Of a stretch of 64,000 nucleotides of DNA, positions 16,150 through 24,192 are shown in pieces. The stretch is from CAWDPQ01 sp049642465 (GTDB lineage: Bacteria; Acidobacteriota; Vicinamibacteria; Vicinamibacterales; 2-12-FULL-66-21): contig JBAROV010000155.1 of the NCBI GenBank assembly GCA_049642465.1, forward strand, positions 1 to 64,000. Reading direction: 5' to 3'. The position numbers and the translations under genes are program-made. The notes below the pieces were generated by a model. That model was not told the DNA's origin, searched no databases, and was given only the letters and a program-made list of their open reading frames with translations. Every line of letters begins with the position of its first letter. The first letter of the stretch is position 1.

Positions 16150-17202
16150 TCAGCGTTTTTCTACTTCGACTCCGACGGGTGCCGCAAGGCGAATCGTCAC
16201 GATCGTTCCTGTCGGCAGCGTTGCGGCGTTCCGATCGCCCGCCATCACCACGGCGGTGCCCCCCGCGGCGCCCGTTGCCCCGCCAACCACGGCCCCCTTC
16301 TTTCCACCGATGAGCGCACCGAGGATCGCGCCCCCGACGGCAGCGCCGCCAATCTTGCGCGCGCTTTCCCCAGAGGGTGAGTCTCCATCCCGATAGATGG
16401 CTTCCGTGCTGATCGGCATTTCCGAGCCATCAGCCAGCACGAGCGTGTGGAAGCGCACGCCGAGTCGCGCGCGGTCCTTCATTTTGCCGCCGCGCTCGAC
16501 CAGGATGACGGATCCAACGGCGCGTGCCCCTGACGGAATCGCCACGCGGCCATCCACCATCACGTCTCGGGTGACTCGCGCGTCTACCCGGTCCTCGAGC
16601 CGAGCCCGCTCGGTTGACAGTGCCGTTTCAACCCGAAGCCCGATGACAGACGAGGCGGGGACCAGAAGCTGCTCCAACTGGGGAGCAGGAGGTACGACTT
16701 CCACAGGCGCCGGTGGCTGTACGTCGGATCGGGGGGCCACAACGGACGGGGAGCTGCCTGTGGTCGGCAGTTCTGCAATCGGTTCTCGCATGTCGCGCGA
16801 TGCTGCCGGCGTCGGTGATTCCGGTGCTGTCGAACGCTGCGGGCGGGTGGCGGCCGGAGTCGTCTGGACGCGCTGAGCCGTGGATCGTTTGGCAACCGCC
16901 GCGGGACGCGAACTCTTTTGCGCTGGTTTGACGGATTCGCGCTCTTCAGCCGCAGGCGTGGACGCTGCCAGGGCCTCAGATGTCGGCGCCGCCGCAGCGG
17001 GCGGCGTGACGACCGCTTCGGTTTCCGCAACGGGTTTCAGCGCCTCGGGGGAAGTGACTGCCGTCTCCGCCACTGGCGCCGAGGCAGCGACCGCGGCAGG
17101 CTCATTCGCGGCATTGTGCCTGACCGCCACGTACGCGCCGCCAGCCGCAGCGGCAACGCAGCCGGCGGCGAGGGCTCCGATGGCCAGAGATTTCGAAAAC
17201 AT
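16150..17202 (-). CDS. Membrane-anchored envelope protein with glycine-zipper domain
   Basis: A 350-aa protein with an AGGAG site 6 nt before ATG 17202. Residues 5-27 form one hydrophobic segment (signal anchor). Residues ~30-180 are an Ala/Pro/Thr/Glu-rich linker of low complexity. Residues ~185-275 contain GLRVETALSTERARLEDRVDARVTRDV and AIPSGARAVGSVILVE, resembling the TrbI/VirB10-like or BapA-prefix beta fold. A glycine zipper follows: GGAAVGGAILGALIGGKKG then VVGGATGAAGGTAVV. The C-terminal TLPTGTIVTIRL repeats the beta motif. This fits a periplasm-spanning anchor that inserts into a membrane through the glycine zipper. No named family recognised. The decarboxylase follows without a gap. 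Confidence 0.75.
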   Translation of the reverse strand: MFSKSLAIGALAAGCVAAAAGGAYVAVRHNAANEPAAVAASAPVAETAVTSPEALKPVAETEAVVTPPAAAAPTSEALAASTPAAEERESVKPAQKSSRPAAVAKRSTAQRVQTTPAATRPQRSTAPESPTPAASRDMREPIAELPTTGSSPSVVAPRSDVQPPAPVEVVPPAPQLEQLLVPASSVIGLRVETALSTERARLEDRVDARVTRDVMVDGRVAIPSGARAVGSVILVERGGKMKDRARLGVRFHTLVLADGSEMPISTEAIYRDGDSPSGESARKIGGAAVGGAILGALIGGKKGAVVGGATGAAGGTAVVMAGDRNAATLPTGTIVTIRLAAPVGVEVEKR

Positions 17203-17316
17203 GGCAAGCTCCTGAATACGGTCTCTTTGAGCAAGAGCCGTGCCCCGGGCGCGCAGGAGAATTCTAGCGAAAACCGAGGATTTTCGCCCGAAATCCTGGG
17301 GGTGAGAGGCCGTTCC

Positions 17317-17333
17317 AGGACAACGGCTGTCCT
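17317..17333. other. Short hairpin in the 17203-17450 divergent gap
   Basis: AGGACA/TGTCCT arms (6 bp) flank a 5-bp loop, with a TATGAT resembling a -10 overlapping its end (17333-17338). It lies between the glycine-zipper gene and the small secreted protein that are divergently transcribed. It may belong to the promoter of the rightward gene; otherwise I see nothing else in this gap. Confidence 0.35.
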
Positions 17334-17450
17334 ATGATCAGGACCCCTTTTGCGGGAGGCAGATCAAATCATCAAATATTGTGGGGCTTCGTCTCAGGCA
17401 CCCGAGTTGCACTCTCCAAGGGGTTCGAACGTTCGCTGCGGAGGTCTTCC

Positions 17451-18038
17451 ATGCGCCGTGCTGTGCTTGTCGTGACCGTCCTCGCGTTCCTTGCCGGTAG
17501 CGCTGAAGCTCTGACCATTCGAGATGTCATCGAACTGTCCCGCGCCGGCCTCGGGGACGAGGTGCTGCTGGCGCTCATCGAGGTGGATCGGGGTGTGTAT
17601 TCGATCGACACGGCCACGCTCAAGCAACTGAAGGCCGCTAGCGTCAGTGAACGGGTCATCGTCGCGCTTGTCCGCGCCGGGCGCGAGATACCTCCCGAAC
17701 CGACGCCGATGCCGGTCGCAGACGATCAGGCTCCGGCGCCGCAAGTTGTCGTCATTGACCACCACGTCGATCAGCCGCCGCAGGTCGTCGAGCGTGTGCG
17801 CGAAGTGCCTGTAGCGGTCCCGGTTTATATTCCCGTCATGCGTTCCCGGCTTCATCGGTCTGTCGATGCTTCGGTGGACACGTCGAATTTCATTCCGTTT
17901 CAATCGGGTCCTCCAGCGGCTCGGGCGGTGGAGCCGAGGAAGACCGAGCCGGTTTACTGGGGATTCGGCGGCAAGCTACGACCCGACGCGTGGGATCCCA
18001 CCCCGGCGGGCGTCAAGCCGCACGATCGTCGGAGGTAA
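17451..18038 (+). CDS. Small secreted protein of unknown function
   Basis: A 195-aa protein; the ATG at 17451 has a GCGGAGGT Shine-Dalgarno 5 nt upstream, which decides the start over an upstream in-frame ATG at 17334. Residues 1-20 are a signal peptide (VLVVTVLAFLAGSAEA). Residues 22-75 form a helical module (TIRDVIELSRAGLGDEVLLALIEVD and TLKQLKAASVSERVIVALVRAG) that looks like a small repeated helix-turn unit. The rest is Pro-rich with paired valines (VAVPVYIPV) and a basic C-terminus. I do not recognise a family. It ends inside the 3' end of the convergent YihY gene (26-bp overlap). Confidence 0.75.
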   Translation: MRRAVLVVTVLAFLAGSAEALTIRDVIELSRAGLGDEVLLALIEVDRGVYSIDTATLKQLKAASVSERVIVALVRAGREIPPEPTPMPVADDQAPAPQVVVIDHHVDQPPQVVERVREVPVAVPVYIPVMRSRLHRSVDASVDTSNFIPFQSGPPAARAVEPRKTEPVYWGFGGKLRPDAWDPTPAGVKPHDRRR

Positions 18039-19134
18039 CTTTCTTCTTCACTTGCCGCCCGATCCGGACGGCGGCTGGCAGTAACGCGGCGGTTCCAATC
18101 AGCAGGTCGCTCGTTCGCAGGCCGTTCTTTGCGGACGCTGGCGATGGCCGATCGAGGTCACAGTTCAGATTGTCTGGGAAGGGCTTCGCCGGCATCTCGC
18201 CGCGTGCCCGACGCTCCTCGTAGTCGCGCTGGGCGGCCACTCCAATTTTCTTTTTCTCGCCCGGGACTCGTTCCCCAGGCTCCTTTCCGTAGGGCGACGC
18301 GTGTTCGATCTCGGCGTTGAGTTCGGCGCCGATCAGAATCGCCACGCCCGACAGATAGAACCAAAGGAGCAAGACCATTACGCCGCCAAGCGTTCCGTAG
18401 GTCTCGACGTTGTAGGTGTCGAACCGCGCGAGATAGGTCCGGAAGCCGATCGACACGATGATCCACAGCGCCGCCGCGAGTACCGACCCCGGTGTGATCC
18501 AGACCCAGTCCTGTTCCGCATCAGGCGCGAAGTAGTAGACCAAGGCAATGGCTGTGGCGATGAGTACGAATACGAGCGGCCACTGCAGCACCATCCATGT
18601 CCACTTGAACGCCACACCAAGATGCATCGCGTTGGCGACGCGCTCCGCGAGCGTAGGCCCTGCGATGATGAGCGTCATCGACGCCAGGATGAACACCGCA
18701 AGCCCCACGGTCAATCCGATGGCGACCAGTCGCACTTTCCACCACGAACGGCTTTCGGTGATGTCGTACGCCGCGTTGAGCGTGGTGGTCATCGACATCA
18801 CGGCGGCGGAACTGCTCCAGATGGTCAGCAGAAACGCAAACGTGAGCAACCCGCCGGCGTTGCTTCCAGCGATCTTTCCGAGTTGCTCGGTGACAATTTT
18901 GATGACATCAGGGGGCGCGACGCGGCCAAGCATCCCGACGACCTGGTCCATCAGGTTTTCAACCGGGAAGAAACTCGCGAGCGAGATCATCGCGAGGATC
19001 GCCGGGAAGAGCGCAAAGAAGAAATAGTACGCCTGCTGCGCCGCAAGATTCAGCACATCGTCGGCGATCGTCTCCTTGACGGTTCGCTTCAGCAGAGTTC
19101 CCCAGCTCAACGGCACGTGAAGGTGGGCCAGCAT
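18013..19134 (-). CDS. YihY/BrkB-family inner-membrane protein
   Basis: A ~373-aa protein of the YihY/UPF0761 (formerly 'RNase BN') family. It has six hydrophobic segments, starting with NLAAQQAYYFFFALFPAILA at the conserved N-terminal helix, and the family's ETYGTLGGVMVLLLWFYLSG near the C-terminal half. The last ~90 residues are a charged cytosolic tail. The start is uncertain: ATG 19134 precedes the conserved WGTLLKRTVKETIADDVL region, and ATG 19161 is also possible; a longer frame to 19335 would overrun the divergent peptidase. The molecular role of the family is not settled (membrane transport/virulence factor annotations). It shares its upstream region with the M14 peptidase gene. Confidence 0.88.
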   Translation of the reverse strand: MLAHLHVPLSWGTLLKRTVKETIADDVLNLAAQQAYYFFFALFPAILAMISLASFFPVENLMDQVVGMLGRVAPPDVIKIVTEQLGKIAGSNAGGLLTFAFLLTIWSSSAAVMSMTTTLNAAYDITESRSWWKVRLVAIGLTVGLAVFILASMTLIIAGPTLAERVANAMHLGVAFKWTWMVLQWPLVFVLIATAIALVYYFAPDAEQDWVWITPGSVLAAALWIIVSIGFRTYLARFDTYNVETYGTLGGVMVLLLWFYLSGVAILIGAELNAEIEHASPYGKEPGERVPGEKKKIGVAAQRDYEERRARGEMPAKPFPDNLNCDLDRPSPASAKNGLRTSDLLIGTAALLPAAVRIGRQVKKKVTSDDRAA

Positions 19135-19182
19135 GACGCTGGTTGTGGGTAGCAATCGCATTGCCAGCGGCTTCGGAATCTG

Positions 19183-19191
19183 TGCTATAAG
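19183..19191 (+). promoter_or_regulatory. Extended -10 promoter of the M14 peptidase gene
   Basis: TGCTATAAG fits an extended -10 (TGn plus TATAAG at 19186-19191), 40 nt before the ATG at 19232. A TTGCCA at 19161-19166 is a poorly spaced (19 bp) -35. It overlaps the 5' flank of the divergent YihY gene. Confidence 0.5.
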
Positions 19192-19231
19192 GCGGCGTTT
19201 GCCGTTAAGGGTTTGTGCTTCAGGAGGATGT

Positions 19232-22165
19232 ATGACTCGAGCTCCGCGACGTCGCGTGTTCCGCTTCGCGCTCGCGATCGTCGCGGTTGCCGCCGTGATG
19301 CCGAGCGGCAACCCGTCTGCCCAATCCCGCGGCACCCCGGCGAAGCAGAAGATCGACGCCGATTACACCGCGAAAATCAAGGAGTACCTGCAAGATCCGC
19401 GGATAACCAGCGAACTCGTGGATCATCTGCCAGCCTCCGAGACCGTCCCGACGCCGCTCAAGTTCTTCGGTCGAATCGTCGGCACTCCGGGCGAACTCAC
19501 CTACGCCAAGGACATCTACCGGTACTACGATGCACTCGACAAGGCGTCTGACCGGATAGCCGTCTGGAGAATCGGAAAGACGGAAGAAGGGCGTGACATG
19601 GTGCTGTTGGCGGTGGCCGATGAGGCAACCCTCAGGCAGATCGACAAGTACAAGGGCATGCTGGCGTCGCTGACAGACCCGCGGAAGACCAGCGAAGAGC
19701 AGGCGCAGCAGATCCTGAAGACCGCCAAGCCGATCTACTGGATTACGAGCGGCATGCACTCGACTGAAACGGGCGGTCCGGAAATGCTCATTGAACTCCC
19801 GTATCGACTGGCGGTCGAAGAGACGCCCTTTATCCAGACGATCCGCAACAATGTCATCACGTTGATTACGCCGGTCATCGAAGTCGATGGCCGCGAAAAG
19901 CAGGTCGATACCTATTACTTCAACAAGAAGCAGCCGCAGGGAGCGCCGCGGCTGCCGTTGATGTACTGGGGCAAGTACGTCGCTCACGACAACAACCGCG
20001 ACGGGATGGGGCAGTTTCTCGCGCTGACGAAGAACGTGACGAAGACGTTCCTCGAGTGGAAGCCGACGATCATGCACGACCTGCACGAGCAGTCCACGTA
20101 TCTGTACGCGTCCACCGGAACGGGGCCTTACAACGAATCGATCGATCCCATCACGATCGACGAATGGTGGGTACTCGCGAAGACGGAAGTCATGGAGATG
20201 ACCAAGCGTGGCGTTCCCGGCGTCTGGACCTACGGGTTCTACGACGGGTGGACGCCGAACTACATGTTCTTCATCGCGCACTCCCACAATGCAATGGGAC
20301 GGTTTTACGAGGTGATGGGCTACGGTCCCGACAATCGCACCGTCACGGCGCAGCCCAATACGACAAGCCGTGAGTGGTTCCGCCCGAACCCGCCCCTCCC
20401 GTCCATTCAGTGGGGTCCGCGCAACAACACCAACATTCAGCAATCGGCGATTCTCATTGCGCTGAACCACGTCGCCAGGAACAAGGACACGTATCTCGAG
20501 AACTACTGGCTCAAGAACAAGCGCGCGCTGGAGAAGGGCACGAAGGGACCGACCTATGGCTGGGTCATCCCTGGAACTCAGAGGCGGAAGGCGGATGCAG
20601 CGGACGCGGTCAATGAATTGCGCCGGCAGGGGCTCGAGATTCACACGGCGCCGGCCGCATTCAAGGCTGGCAACGTGGAGGTGAAGGCCGGCGATTACGT
20701 CATCCGAGGAGATCAACCGTACCGCACGCTGGCGGACATGTACTTTTCGATTCAGAACTTCTCACCGGCGAACCCGCGTCCGTACGACGATACCGGCTGG
20801 ACCTTCCAGTTCATGCGAAATGTGGTCGTCAAGCCGATCACCGAGAAGCCATCGTTCGGACAACTCGCGCTCCTGACGACCGACGCGAAGGCGCCAGGCG
20901 GCATCGAGGGAAACGGACCGGTTCTCATCGTCGATCACACGACGGAAAACAACCTCATGACGTTCCGCTTCAAGCATCGCGACGTGAAGATGCAGGCGGC
21001 AGAAGAGGATTTTGAAGCGGCAGGACGGAAATTCGCCGCTGGGGCGTTCATCATTCCCTCCGGCGACCGACCCATGCTCGACGCATCGCTGAAGGCTCTT
21101 GGCCTGTCGGCGTGGGCGGTGGCGAGTGCGCCCACCGTCAGGTCGCACGACCTCGACATCCCGAGGATCGGGTACGTGCACAGTTGGGCCAATACGCAGA
21201 ACGAAGGGTGGGTGCGGGCGGCGTTCGATACCTACGGGGTGCCGTACACGTACTTCGCGGACATCAAGCTGCGCGATGGCAACCTGCGGCAGAAGTACGA
21301 CGTCATTGTGTATCCGCACGTCGGGGGAAATGCGCAGTCCCAAGTCAATGGGATTCCGAAAACCGGGACCGCGCCGCTCCCGTACAGGAAGACCGAGGCC
21401 ACGCCGAACCTTGGCGCCCAGGATCAGGCGGACGATATTCGCGGCGGCATGGGATGGGAGGGCCTCAACGAGCTCGTCAAGTTCGTCCGCGAAGGGGGAA
21501 CGCTCATCACAGAAGGCGCGACGGCCACGATTTTCCCTGAATACAACGTCACAACAGGCGTGACCGTCGAGAGTCCGGATGGACTCTTCGCACGCGGCTC
21601 GATCATGCGCGGCGTCTTCGCCGATCGTCGCAGTCCGATCGCGTACGGCTATGACGCTCAGGTTCCGGTGTACTTCAACCAGGATCCTGTGTTGAGCGTC
21701 AGCAGTGGCGGAGTCGGTGGTTTCGGCGGCCGTGGCGACGGGAACATTCCGGGCGTTGGCATGAACATCACACCGATGGCCAGTGCTTCGTCGCAGCAGC
21801 GTCTGTCGGTCTGGGATCCGGAATCACCGGCGACGCCGGCGCTGAGCGCTGGTGGCCGCGGGCAGCGAGGCGGGGGCGGCCGCGGCGGTGAGGTGCAGGG
21901 TGGTGGACGTGGCGGGGGACGCGGGGGCTTCGGCGGGGTTGGCGGCGACGAAGTGCGACCGCGCGTCGTACTGCAGTTCCCGTCCAACGCCGAGGACATG
22001 CTGCTGTCAGGCACACTCGTCGGTGGTCAGGCGCTTGTCAACCGCGCGCAGGTCGTCGATATGCCGCTCGGTCAGGGGCATGTGATCGCGTTTGCCATTC
22101 GTCCATTCTGGCGCTGGCAGACACATGGCACGCACTTTCTCGCGTTCAACGCGATCCTGAACTAG
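19232..22165 (+). CDS. Large secreted M14-family zinc carboxypeptidase
   Basis: A 977-aa exported protein; an AGGAGG site 4 nt before ATG 19232 fixes the start. The signal peptide is FRFALAIVAVAAVM plus PSGNPSAQ. The M14 catalytic domain spans ~40-420: the zinc motif GMHSTETGGPE (HxxE, ~residue 175), the substrate motif NNRDG and HDLHEQ with the third zinc His. The C-terminal half (~480-780) lacks an obvious catalytic motif and resembles the ThuA/glutamine-amidotransferase-like tail seen in acidobacterial M14 proteins. A Gly/Arg-rich low-complexity stretch lies near residues 870-920. It ends 20 bp inside the 3' end of the convergent transposase gene. Substrate unknown; probably periplasmic or extracellular peptide turnover. 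Confidence 0.9.
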   Translation: MTRAPRRRVFRFALAIVAVAAVMPSGNPSAQSRGTPAKQKIDADYTAKIKEYLQDPRITSELVDHLPASETVPTPLKFFGRIVGTPGELTYAKDIYRYYDALDKASDRIAVWRIGKTEEGRDMVLLAVADEATLRQIDKYKGMLASLTDPRKTSEEQAQQILKTAKPIYWITSGMHSTETGGPEMLIELPYRLAVEETPFIQTIRNNVITLITPVIEVDGREKQVDTYYFNKKQPQGAPRLPLMYWGKYVAHDNNRDGMGQFLALTKNVTKTFLEWKPTIMHDLHEQSTYLYASTGTGPYNESIDPITIDEWWVLAKTEVMEMTKRGVPGVWTYGFYDGWTPNYMFFIAHSHNAMGRFYEVMGYGPDNRTVTAQPNTTSREWFRPNPPLPSIQWGPRNNTNIQQSAILIALNHVARNKDTYLENYWLKNKRALEKGTKGPTYGWVIPGTQRRKADAADAVNELRRQGLEIHTAPAAFKAGNVEVKAGDYVIRGDQPYRTLADMYFSIQNFSPANPRPYDDTGWTFQFMRNVVVKPITEKPSFGQLALLTTDAKAPGGIEGNGPVLIVDHTTENNLMTFRFKHRDVKMQAAEEDFEAAGRKFAAGAFIIPSGDRPMLDASLKALGLSAWAVASAPTVRSHDLDIPRIGYVHSWANTQNEGWVRAAFDTYGVPYTYFADIKLRDGNLRQKYDVIVYPHVGGNAQSQVNGIPKTGTAPLPYRKTEATPNLGAQDQADDIRGGMGWEGLNELVKFVREGGTLITEGATATIFPEYNVTTGVTVESPDGLFARGSIMRGVFADRRSPIAYGYDAQVPVYFNQDPVLSVSSGGVGGFGGRGDGNIPGVGMNITPMASASSQQRLSVWDPESPATPALSAGGRGQRGGGGRGGEVQGGGRGGGRGGFGGVGGDEVRPRVVLQFPSNAEDMLLSGTLVGGQALVNRAQVVDMPLGQGHVIAFAIRPFWRWQTHGTHFLAFNAILN

Positions 22166-22946
22166 AACGATCTGGATGCTGGTCGCCCCGCGGCCAGGAC
22201 CAGCACCTCGCCGGCGCAGTAGAAAAAGGGGACAGTCCCCCTTTTGCGGAATCGGACACTGCCGCAAAAGGGGGACTGTCCCCTTTTTGCGTTTTCGGAC
22301 GGCCCAGGGGACGTAGGGTCGAGGCCAGACCGTGCGTCTTTGCCATTTGGTGCGTCCACTCTGCGTCTCCGTACGGCGCCCCACGCACGACCGACTGCCT
22401 GACGGTGAGCAGTTCCTCTAATCCAATGTCTCCGTTCACCCAGTCACACCAGCCGGAAGGCCGCTCGGTCGGCGATGCAGACAGCGCCGGTCTCCATTCG
22501 CTTGGGTTCGTCTTCAAGCTTGACCAGGTCCAGTCCTCCGCACGGTGCACGAGATTCGCCCGCAGAGCGTTCGCCTCGACATACCTCAGGACGGTGAGAA
22601 GATGCCGGCCTGGCTGCACCAGGAAATTCTTGAATCTGCCCTGATACAGGTGACCGGTGCCGGTACTGCCGTAATGCTGATGGTATCGCCGCACGTGCGT
22701 ACCTAGCAGCCACTGCATGTACGCAGAAAGCGCAGCACTGGAATCAGGCTGCACCACGAAATGCACGTGATTGGGCATGAGGCAATACGCAATCAGCGGT
22801 AATCTCACGTGCGTTTGCGCTTCGGCCATGAGACGCAAAAACGCCCAGTAATCCTCGCGCTTGCGAAAGATCCTCTTCCGGTCATTTCCGCGACTCAGCA
22901 CGTGTTGAACCATGCCTGGCGGACAGCAGCGGTGCGTGCGTGGCAT
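22146..22946 (-). CDS. REP-associated tyrosine transposase (RAYT, IS200-like Y1 family)
   Basis: A 266-aa HUH single-strand transposase. MPNHVHFVV near residues 57-65 is the metal-binding HUH motif, GHLYQGRFKNF near 98-108 carries the nucleophilic Tyr, and LRYVEANALRANLV follows as in TnpA_REP proteins. I start at ATG 22946 (PRTHRCCPPGMVQHV), the usual beginning; an upstream ATG at 22997 is possible. RAYTs act in trans on REP palindromes. The last ~45 codons run through an inverted REP pair (22223-22288) and read KGDSPPF and KGGLSPF, so the original C-terminus has been extended or replaced by repeat DNA. No IS ends are visible, as expected for single-copy domesticated RAYTs. Confidence 0.9.
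   Translation of the reverse strand: MPRTHRCCPPGMVQHVLSRGNDRKRIFRKREDYWAFLRLMAEAQTHVRLPLIAYCLMPNHVHFVVQPDSSAALSAYMQWLLGTHVRRYHQHYGSTGTGHLYQGRFKNFLVQPGRHLLTVLRYVEANALRANLVHRAEDWTWSSLKTNPSEWRPALSASPTERPSGWCDWVNGDIGLEELLTVRQSVVRGAPYGDAEWTHQMAKTHGLASTLRPLGRPKTQKGDSPPFAAVSDSAKGGLSPFSTAPARCWSWPRGDQHPDRSSSGSR
22223..22288. repeat. Inverted pair of REP-like palindromes inside the transposase 3' end
   Basis: Arms 22223-22249 and 22262-22288 are perfect 27-bp reverse complements around a 12-bp spacer. Each contains the core palindrome GGGGACAGTCCCC flanked by A and T runs. The same core occurs three times at 24084-24192. The arrangement is that of a BIME, two REPs head to head, next to the gene for the enzyme family that mobilises such repeats. 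Confidence 0.92.
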
Positions 22947-23020
22947 GTGGATGTGACATCGGATCTCAAGACTCGTACCCGCCACTGCACGATTCACGGC
23001 TGCCCGCGTATTATCGGCAG

Positions 23021-24082
23021 GTGGGGCGAACCCAGGACGTCATCATCATCGGCGCCGGCATAATCGGCTGCGCGATTGGGCGTGAGCTCGCACGACGGGG
23101 CGCCAGCGTGAGGATCTTCGAAAGCCGAAGTGTTGGTGCGGGCGCAACGCATGCATCTGCTGGCGTGCTCGCGCCGTACATCGAGGCTCACGAACGGGGT
23201 CCGCTATTCGACCTGACGCTCCAATCGCTTGCGATGTATGACGAGTTCATCGCCGAGGTGTCGGGGGAAGCCGGCATCACTGTGGAATACCGACGCTGCG
23301 GGACGCTGGAAGTGGCGATGGACGCCGCGTCTGAGGTTCGGCTTCGCGAGAGTGCCACGCGGCCTGACGAAGGGAACGTGCTGCAATGGTTGGACGCCAG
23401 GGGCGCTCGTTCGCTCGAGCCTGCGCTTCCAGAATCGATACGTGGTGCGCTGTTCGCTTCCCTCCATGGCTATGTTGCGGTTCCGGAGCTGACGGACGCA
23501 CTGGTTTGGGCTGCGCTCCGACATGGCGCCCAACTTGAGACAACCGATCGCGTCACAGCCGTTCAGCCGATGGACAAGGGACTGACAGTCGTGACCTCTG
23601 ACGGGACGATGTGGTCGGCAGGCCGGGTCGTTGTCGCGGCGGGAAGCTGGTCGGGGCAGATCGCGACAGAGCCGGCGCCCCGTCCGCAGGTGAAGCCGAT
23701 CAGGGGACAGCTACTCCGCCTGCGATGGCACGCCGAGCCGCTCCGACACATCATCTGGGGACCCGGATGCTACATCGTGCCCTGGGAGAATGGGATGGTT
23801 CTGGTGGGGGCGACCGTGGAAGACGTCGGATTCGACGAACGTGTCACCGTTGCGGGCGTCCGTGGATTGCTGGACGCCGCCAGCGAGCTGTTGCCAGACG
23901 TACCACAGGCGACATTCGTAGAGGCACGCGCAGGGCTTCGACCGGCGAGTCATGGCGGACTGCCGATCATCCGCCGATCGTCCGACGAGCTGCCGCAGCT
24001 CATTTACGCGACCGGCCACTATCGCAACGGTGTCCTGCTCGCGCCCCTCACCGCCAAGCTGGTCGCCGATCTCGTTTTCTGA
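23021..24082 (+). CDS. thiO: Glycine oxidase ThiO / DAO-family FAD oxidoreductase
   Basis: A 353-aa protein; GTG 23021 places the FAD motif near the N-terminus (VIIIGAGIIGCAIGRELARRG). A longer frame to 22940 would run into the divergent transposase. Other DAO landmarks are GAGATHASAGVLAPYIE, VVVAAGSWSG, VKPIRGQLLRL, GLRPASHGGLPIIRRS and the C-terminal ATGHYRNGVLLAPLTA, which is typical of ThiO. ThiO oxidises glycine to iminoacetate for the thiazole ring of thiamine. No other thi gene is nearby, so a related D-amino-acid or sarcosine oxidase role remains possible. It is flanked on both sides by REP clusters, as if repeats had inserted around it. Confidence 0.85.
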   Translation: MGRTQDVIIIGAGIIGCAIGRELARRGASVRIFESRSVGAGATHASAGVLAPYIEAHERGPLFDLTLQSLAMYDEFIAEVSGEAGITVEYRRCGTLEVAMDAASEVRLRESATRPDEGNVLQWLDARGARSLEPALPESIRGALFASLHGYVAVPELTDALVWAALRHGAQLETTDRVTAVQPMDKGLTVVTSDGTMWSAGRVVVAAGSWSGQIATEPAPRPQVKPIRGQLLRLRWHAEPLRHIIWGPGCYIVPWENGMVLVGATVEDVGFDERVTVAGVRGLLDAASELLPDVPQATFVEARAGLRPASHGGLPIIRRSSDELPQLIYATGHYRNGVLLAPLTAKLVADLVF

Positions 24083-24083
24083 G

Positions 24084-24192
24084 AAAAAGGGGACAGTCCC
24101 CCTTCTGCAAAACCGGACAGTCTGGGAAAAGGGGGACTGTCCCCTTTTTCGCCGGGTGTCCGGTTTTGCGAAAAGGGGACAGTCCCCCTTTT
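24084..24192. repeat. Cluster of three alternating REP-like palindromes
   Basis: Cores lie at about 24084-24105, 24127-24149 and 24171-24192, in alternating orientation, each with GGGGACAGTCCCC or its complement inside A/T runs. The spacers are also inverted copies of each other (GCAAAACCGGACA and TGTCCGGTTTTGC). The cluster fills the whole gap between thiO and the TolC gene, and the last palindrome overlaps the TolC stop codon at 24191-24193. Confidence 0.9.

Noticed and set aside
19220..20716. 498-codon minus-strand open frame
   Set aside because: Shadow of the M14 peptidase, sharing its third-codon GC bias; no homology visible.
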